Shown: piece after piece, positions 60,164 through 64,000 of the stretch
How positions within the stretch are numbered: position 1 is the stretch's first letter
Layout of the letters: each line of letters opens with the position of its first letter
Assembly (NCBI GenBank): GCA_037046615.1
Contig: JBAOHD010000008.1
Location: forward strand, 186,001 to 250,000
From: Phosphoribacter sp037046615
GTDB taxonomy: Bacteria; Actinomycetota; Actinomycetes; Actinomycetales; Dermatophilaceae
Reading direction: 5' to 3'
DNA length: 64,000 nt
Program-made: the position numbers and the translations under genes
The notes under the pieces: model-generated
What the model was told of the DNA's origin: nothing
Seen by the model: only the letters and a program-made list of their open reading frames with translations
The model's database searches: none

Positions 60164-60661
60164 TCAGCCGAGGGCCGCGATGGCGGCGTCGTAGTCCGGC
60201 TCCTGGGTGATCTCGGGCACGAGCTGGGTGTAGACGACCTTCCCGTCACCATCAAGGACGACGACCGACCGCGCGAGCAGCCCGCGCAAGGGGCCGTCGG
60301 ACATGGTCACGCCGTATGCCGCGCCGAAGTCACTCCGGAACGATGAGGCGGCTGTGACATTGTCGATGCCTTCGGCGCCGCAGAAGCGACCGAGCGCGAA
60401 GGGCAGGTCAGCCGACACGCAGACGACCTTGGTGTCCTCGAGGCCGGCCGCGAGTTCGTTAAACCGACGGACGCTGGCCGCGCAGACACCGGTGTCGACG
60501 CTGGGGAAGATGTTGAGCACCACGCGGGACCCCGCGAGCTCGGCCGTGGTGACGTCTCCGAGTGACGTGTCGGTGAGCTCGAAGGTCGGTGCGACGTCAC
60601 CGACGCCCGGGAGGTCTCCGACGGTGTGGACGGGGGAACCCTTGAACGCAGTGGTAGCCAT
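60164..60661 (-). CDS. tpx: Thiol peroxidase (atypical 2-Cys peroxiredoxin)
   Basis: 165 residues. Peroxidatic Cys60 in FPSVDTGVC and resolving Cys94 in RFCGAEGIDNV match Tpx; a third Cys (81) lies in VVCVSADLPFA. It reduces hydroperoxides with thioredoxin. ATG 60661; a TAGAAA hexamer 6 bases upstream may be its -10. Confidence 0.95.
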   Translation of the reverse strand: MATTAFKGSPVHTVGDLPGVGDVAPTFELTDTSLGDVTTAELAGSRVVLNIFPSVDTGVCAASVRRFNELAAGLEDTKVVCVSADLPFALGRFCGAEGIDNVTAASSFRSDFGAAYGVTMSDGPLRGLLARSVVVLDGDGKVVYTQLVPEITQEPDYDAAIAALG

Positions 60662-60694
60662 GAGGAGTTTCTAGCACGGAGTGCGACCGAGGAC

Positions 60695-61543
60695 CTAGGG
60701 GGTGGCCTCGCGGAGGGCCTGGAGCACGCGCCCGTCGATGCCGCCGGGCACGAGGCGCATCTCGTAGTTTTCGACCCCGGCCCACTCGGCCAGTGCCGCG
60801 TCGAGGGCGGCGGCCGGCTCGGTCGTGGCGTCCGCGGCATACCCGAGTCGTCCCAGTCGGGCGCCCACCTCCTCTGCCAAGGTGCCCTCAAGAGGTGAAA
60901 CATCTTCGGGCTCACCGAAATACAACGTGTTGAGGGTCATCAAGCGGGACAGCTCACGGCTTGCGTGGGGGTGGTCGTCGACCCGCAAGTCGACGATGAC
61001 TCCGCACTCGTCGTAGCCGGCCCCGACCTCGACGGCATAGAGGGCAGCACCTTGCCGGCCGCGTTTGTCTCCTCCGGCGTCGTCTCCGGCGAGCAAGGCC
61101 GCGAGGAGCCGGTCGGGCAAGGGCTGACTCGACGTGGCCCGCCACGCGGTGAGCATCGCGTCGACCACCTCGGGCCCGGTGAGGATGTTGCCCTGGATAG
61201 CGACGAAACCCTCGTCGGCCGATCCCTCGGCGACGCCTCCAGCCCAATCCATGCAGTCGTGACCGGTGAAGGTGGCCGAGCTGCGTGGGCCGACGATGCC
61301 GATCTGCCGTGTTTCGCGGAGAGGATCGGCGGCGGTGAGGCGGTCGATGACGTCCTGGGCCGGGACGTTCTTGGCGAGCAGGCCGAGGCCGTCGGCCTTG
61401 TAGGAGACCTTGGCGAAAGACTGCGTCGCGACCGCTCCGACACCGGGGAGTGCCGCCGGCACGACCGATCCGACGGCAAGGAACTTGCTCGCCACCGCGA
61501 CTCCGTATGCCGTGCCCATGCCACCGACGATCGAGAAGGTCAT
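60695..61543 (-). CDS. DUF1028 protein
   Basis: 282 residues, an Ntn-hydrolase-like DUF1028 domain (MTFSIVGGMGTAYGVAVASK, GVGAVATQSFAKVSYKADGL, QIGIVGPRSSATFTGHDCMD, GVAEGSADEGFVAIQGNIL, LYAVEVGAGYDECGVIVDLR) followed by a C-terminal helical region. The start ATG 61543 follows TAGGCT (61551-61556) by 7 bases. Function of the family is unknown; an N-terminal nucleophile role is suggested for some members. Confidence 0.88.
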   Translation of the reverse strand: MTFSIVGGMGTAYGVAVASKFLAVGSVVPAALPGVGAVATQSFAKVSYKADGLGLLAKNVPAQDVIDRLTAADPLRETRQIGIVGPRSSATFTGHDCMDWAGGVAEGSADEGFVAIQGNILTGPEVVDAMLTAWRATSSQPLPDRLLAALLAGDDAGGDKRGRQGAALYAVEVGAGYDECGVIVDLRVDDHPHASRELSRLMTLNTLYFGEPEDVSPLEGTLAEEVGARLGRLGYAADATTEPAAALDAALAEWAGVENYEMRLVPGGIDGRVLQALREATP

Positions 61544-61610
61544 GGCCCTGAGCCTAGCCAGGCGTTGGAGCGAGCGCGTGGCCCGGATGGTTCGGCATCC
61601 GGACCGGTGC

Positions 61611-61629
61611 CGTCCCGAGGGGTGGGACG
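61611..61629. repeat. Inverted repeat before the DAHP synthase gene
   Basis: CGTCCC (61611-61616) and GGGACG (61624-61629) flank GAGGGGT, ending five bases before the -10 hexamer TACGCT (61634-61639) of the leaderless gene at 61646. It sits where an operator would block the promoter. No known factor is recognised. Confidence 0.35.
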
Positions 61630-61645
61630 CAACTACGCTGTCCGG

Positions 61646-63001
61646 GTGAGCACGAACCCCAACGATCTTCTCCATGAGCACCTTGCCGCCGCGGCGTCCC
61701 AGACCACGGCGGCCCAGCAGCCGACGTGGCCGGACCCAGCCGCGCTGGTGACGGCAGTCGGAGAGCTCGCCTCGTATCCGCCGTTGGTCTTCGCGGGTGA
61801 GTGTGACGTCATGCGGGAGCGGATGGCTGCGGCTGGCCGGGGCGAGGCATTCGTCCTCATGGGAGGCGACTGTGCGGAAACCTTCGCCGGCGCCACCGCT
61901 AACAACATCCGCGACCGGGTCAAGACCGTCTTGCAGATGGCCGCCGTCCTCACGTACGGCGCGAGTGTGCCGGTCGTCAAGGTGGGCCGCATGGCCGGGC
62001 AATACGCCAAACCCCGCAGCGCGGACGTCGAAACGCGTGCGGGGGTGACCCTGCCGGCATATCGGGGGGACATGGTCAACGACTTCGCCTTCACTCCCGA
62101 AGCCCGCACGCCCGACCCCAAGCGGCTCGTCGAGGCATACCACCGCTCGTCGGCGACCCTCAACCTCGTGCGTGCCTTCACGATGGGCGGATTCGCCGAC
62201 CTCCGGCACGTCCACGACTGGAACAAGGGCTTCGTGTCGAACGCCGCCAACGTCCGCTACGAGCGGTTGGCCCACGACATCGACAAAGCGATGAAGTTCA
62301 TGGCAGCGTGCGGCGCCGACTTCGACGCGATGAAGACGACCGAATTCTTCGCCGCGCACGAGGCGCTCCTGCTCGACTACGAGCGTCCCTTGACGCGGAT
62401 CGACTCGCGGACGGGGTTGCCCTACGACACGTCGGCGCACTTCATCTGGGTCGGGGAGCGCACCCGTGACGTCAGCGGTGCCCACATCGACTTCGTGTCC
62501 CGGATCCACAACCCCGTCGGGGTCAAGCTCTCACCGAAGACCGAGTTCGACGACGTTGCGCGCATCCTCGATCGCCTCGACCCGCAGCGTGAGCCGGGTC
62601 GACTGTCGTTCATCACCCGGATGGGTGCCGAACGAGTCCGGGATGCTCTCGCGCCGCTGATCGAACGGGTGCAGGCCGAAGGCGGGCAGGTCACGTGGAT
62701 CTGCGACCCGATGCACGGCAACACCTTCGAGTCCAATGGCGGCTACAAGACCCGTAACTTCGACGACATCGTCGAGGAGGTCCATGGCTTCTTCGATGTC
62801 CATCACCACCTCGGCACGGTCCCCGGGGGCCTGCACGTCGAGCTCACCGGTAACGATGTCACCGAGTGCATCGGCGGGTCGGAGAAGATCCTCGACACCG
62901 ATCTCGTCAAGCGGTACGAGACGGTGTGCGACCCCCGCCTCAACCACCAGCAGAGCCTTGAGCTGGCCTTCCTCGTCGCTGAGATGCTTGGCCGGGACTG
63001 A
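61646..63001 (+). CDS. aroG: Class II 3-deoxy-7-phosphoheptulonate synthase
   Basis: First enzyme of the shikimate pathway, plant-like class II type, 451 residues. Motifs: PPLVFAGECDVMRERMA, LMGGDCAETFAGATANNIRD, GRMAGQYAKPRS, YRGDMVNDFAF, STSNF-like NLVRAFTMGGFADLRHVHDW, DTSAHFIWVGERTRD, NPVGVKLSP, WICDPMHGNTFESNGGYKTR and GLHVELTGNDVTECIGG. GTG 61646 follows TACGCT (61634-61639) by 6 bases, a leaderless start. Confidence 0.96.
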   Translation: MSTNPNDLLHEHLAAAASQTTAAQQPTWPDPAALVTAVGELASYPPLVFAGECDVMRERMAAAGRGEAFVLMGGDCAETFAGATANNIRDRVKTVLQMAAVLTYGASVPVVKVGRMAGQYAKPRSADVETRAGVTLPAYRGDMVNDFAFTPEARTPDPKRLVEAYHRSSATLNLVRAFTMGGFADLRHVHDWNKGFVSNAANVRYERLAHDIDKAMKFMAACGADFDAMKTTEFFAAHEALLLDYERPLTRIDSRTGLPYDTSAHFIWVGERTRDVSGAHIDFVSRIHNPVGVKLSPKTEFDDVARILDRLDPQREPGRLSFITRMGAERVRDALAPLIERVQAEGGQVTWICDPMHGNTFESNGGYKTRNFDDIVEEVHGFFDVHHHLGTVPGGLHVELTGNDVTECIGGSEKILDTDLVKRYETVCDPRLNHQQSLELAFLVAEMLGRD

Positions 63002-63007
63002 TCCCGG

Positions 63008-64000
63008 ATGATCCGCGCCGACCTGCTCTCGGACACCGTCACTCGACCGACTCGGCCCATGCGTGCGGCCATGGCCGAGGCCGAGGTCGGTGACGACGTC
63101 TTCGGCGAGGACCCGTCTGCCCGCGATCTCGAAGAGCACATCGCCGGACTGCTCGGGCATGAGGCCGGGCTCTTCACTCCGACGGGGTCACTGGCCAATC
63201 AGTTGGCGCTGCGGATGCATGTCCGCCCGGGGGAGGAACTCCTGGCCGACTCCCTGGCTCACGTCGTGCGGGCCGAACTCGGTGCGGCAGCGGTCTTTTC
63301 GGGCATCACCTCCCGGACCTGGACCAGCGTCCGGGGCCGTCTTGATCCGGCTGGTCCGCTGGGTCTCGTCGCCACCGGTGTCGGCCCCTACCAGGTCACG
63401 ACGTCGCTCGTCGTGGTCGAAAACACCCACAACTTCGGTGGTGGGACCATCCAGCCGCTCGAGGAGATCAGTGCCCTTCGGCGCGCCACAGCGCCGCTCG
63501 GAGTCCGAATGCACCTCGACGGTGCCCGGCTGTGGAATGCGCACGTCGCGACCGGGGTGCCCCTGCCGGCATACGGGGCGCAGTTCGACACGGTGTCGGT
63601 CTGTCTGAGCAAGGGCCTCGGGGCGCCGGTCGGGTCGGTGCTCGTCGGTCCTGCCGACCTCATCGCCGAGGCGCGGATCTGGCGGAAGCGCTACGGCGCG
63701 GGGATGCGTCAGGTCGGCATCATCGCTGCCGCCGGCCGGTATGCCGTGGACCACCACCTGGAGCGCCTCGCTGACGACCATCGCCGGACGGCGCGAGCGG
63801 CATCCGCGCTGGCCGAGGTCGACCCGCGGGTTGTCGACCCCGCCGAGGTCCAAACCAACATCCTCATGCTCGACGTCGCGGCCGCTGGCCTCGGAGCGCC
63901 GGAGTTCGCCGCGTCGTGCGCCGACAGGGGTGTCCGGGTGTATGCCGCAGGGCCGGGTCTCGTCCGCGCGGTGTGGCACTTCGGTGTCGATGACGCGGCG
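63008..64000 (+). CDS. Threonine-aldolase-like PLP enzyme (3' partial)
   Basis: Runs off the end of the window; 331 codons are visible from ATG 63008. The Gly1/LtaE fold shows LLSDTVTRPTRPMRAAMAEA, VGDDVFGEDPSARDLE, LFTPTGSLANQLALRMH, VVVENTHNFGGGTIQP, HLDGARLWNAHVATG and the PLP lysine in SVCLSKGLGAPVGSVLVG. It cleaves beta-hydroxy amino acids such as threonine or a related substrate. It starts 6 bases after aroG. Confidence 0.9.
   Translation, partial: MIRADLLSDTVTRPTRPMRAAMAEAEVGDDVFGEDPSARDLEEHIAGLLGHEAGLFTPTGSLANQLALRMHVRPGEELLADSLAHVVRAELGAAAVFSGITSRTWTSVRGRLDPAGPLGLVATGVGPYQVTTSLVVVENTHNFGGGTIQPLEEISALRRATAPLGVRMHLDGARLWNAHVATGVPLPAYGAQFDTVSVCLSKGLGAPVGSVLVGPADLIAEARIWRKRYGAGMRQVGIIAAAGRYAVDHHLERLADDHRRTARAASALAEVDPRVVDPAEVQTNILMLDVAAAGLGAPEFAASCADRGVRVYAAGPGLVRAVWHFGVDDAA

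Noticed and set aside
1..64000. tRNA or rRNA genes
   Set aside because: No cloverleaf-like or rRNA-like segment was noticed by eye; a covariance-model scan would be needed to exclude a tRNA.

Overview
The window is chromosomal DNA of a high-GC Gram-positive bacterium. An aerobic actinobacterium of the order Micrococcales, possibly Intrasporangiaceae/Dermatophilaceae, is the best inference. The reasons are: codon use near 67-70% GC (impression, not computed); actinobacterial marker families (DUF3043, DUF4191, DUF5302, MacRS, AdoK-type adenosine kinase, DevR, the qcrCAB-ctaE and ctaCDF respiratory set); a GlnR-type operator at glnA; and about 20 genes whose -10 hexamer (TANNNT) sits 6-8 bases before the start codon, as in leaderless actinobacterial transcripts. 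No rRNA or tRNA gene, CRISPR array or intact mobile element was seen.

Layout. 1-10.5 kb: nitrogen and stress block. It holds glnE (5' end outside the window), a DevR-type regulator, a universal stress protein and a DevS-like kinase with a DevR box, a rhodanese lipoprotein under a CsoR/CstR-like operator, an EamA exporter, then a 2 kb degraded island (AbiE-type pair, integrase remnant) lodged at the 3' end of glnA. 10.5-13.6 kb: RDD protein, DUF4191 membrane protein and the lipoate genes lipA/lipB. 13.6-22.5 kb: oxidoreductase, a Ser/Thr kinase, an SDR-type epimerase, sucB and lpdA (users of the lipoyl cofactor), a membrane-anchored zinc peptidase and two small conserved proteins. 22.5-28.4 kb: gcvT, then an ECF vitamin transporter operon behind a cobalamin riboswitch. 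28.4-39.8 kb: a serine hydrolase, an M20 peptidase, nadA, an AspT-like transporter, glycerate kinase, erpA, adenosine kinase, aat, TusA and a NifS-like protein. 39.9-49.1 kb: cytochrome c oxidase genes ctaC-ctaD-ctaF forward and ctaE-qcrC-qcrA-qcrB reverse. 49.2-64 kb: a receiver protein, trpD, an AsnC-like protein, a DEDDh/UvrC-like nuclease, a lipoprotein peptidase, a ROK kinase, PlsC, a MacRS two-component pair, tpx, a DUF1028 protein, class II DAHP synthase and a threonine-aldolase-like gene running off the end.

How the parts connect: lipB/lipA make the cofactor used by SucB and by the glycine cleavage system (GcvT); ErpA, NadA and LipA share iron-sulfur chemistry; the qcr and cta genes together make the bcc-aa3 respiratory supercomplex; GlnE modifies GlnA, whose promoter carries a GlnR box.

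Three points stand out. (1) The octamer GTATGCCG/CGGCATAC occurs about 70 times on both strands, far above expectation, and is sometimes arranged as inverted pairs between genes. (2) Several conserved genes (glnA, ctaD, ctaC, the M20 peptidase, the DUF4191 gene, the zinc peptidase) are broken only by apparent one-base insertions, which looks more like a sequencing or assembly signature than decay. (3) Several proteins keep a family fold but lack a key residue or segment: a DevS-like kinase without the haem histidine, a NifS-like protein without the PLP lysine, and an S66 peptidase without the nucleophile segment.
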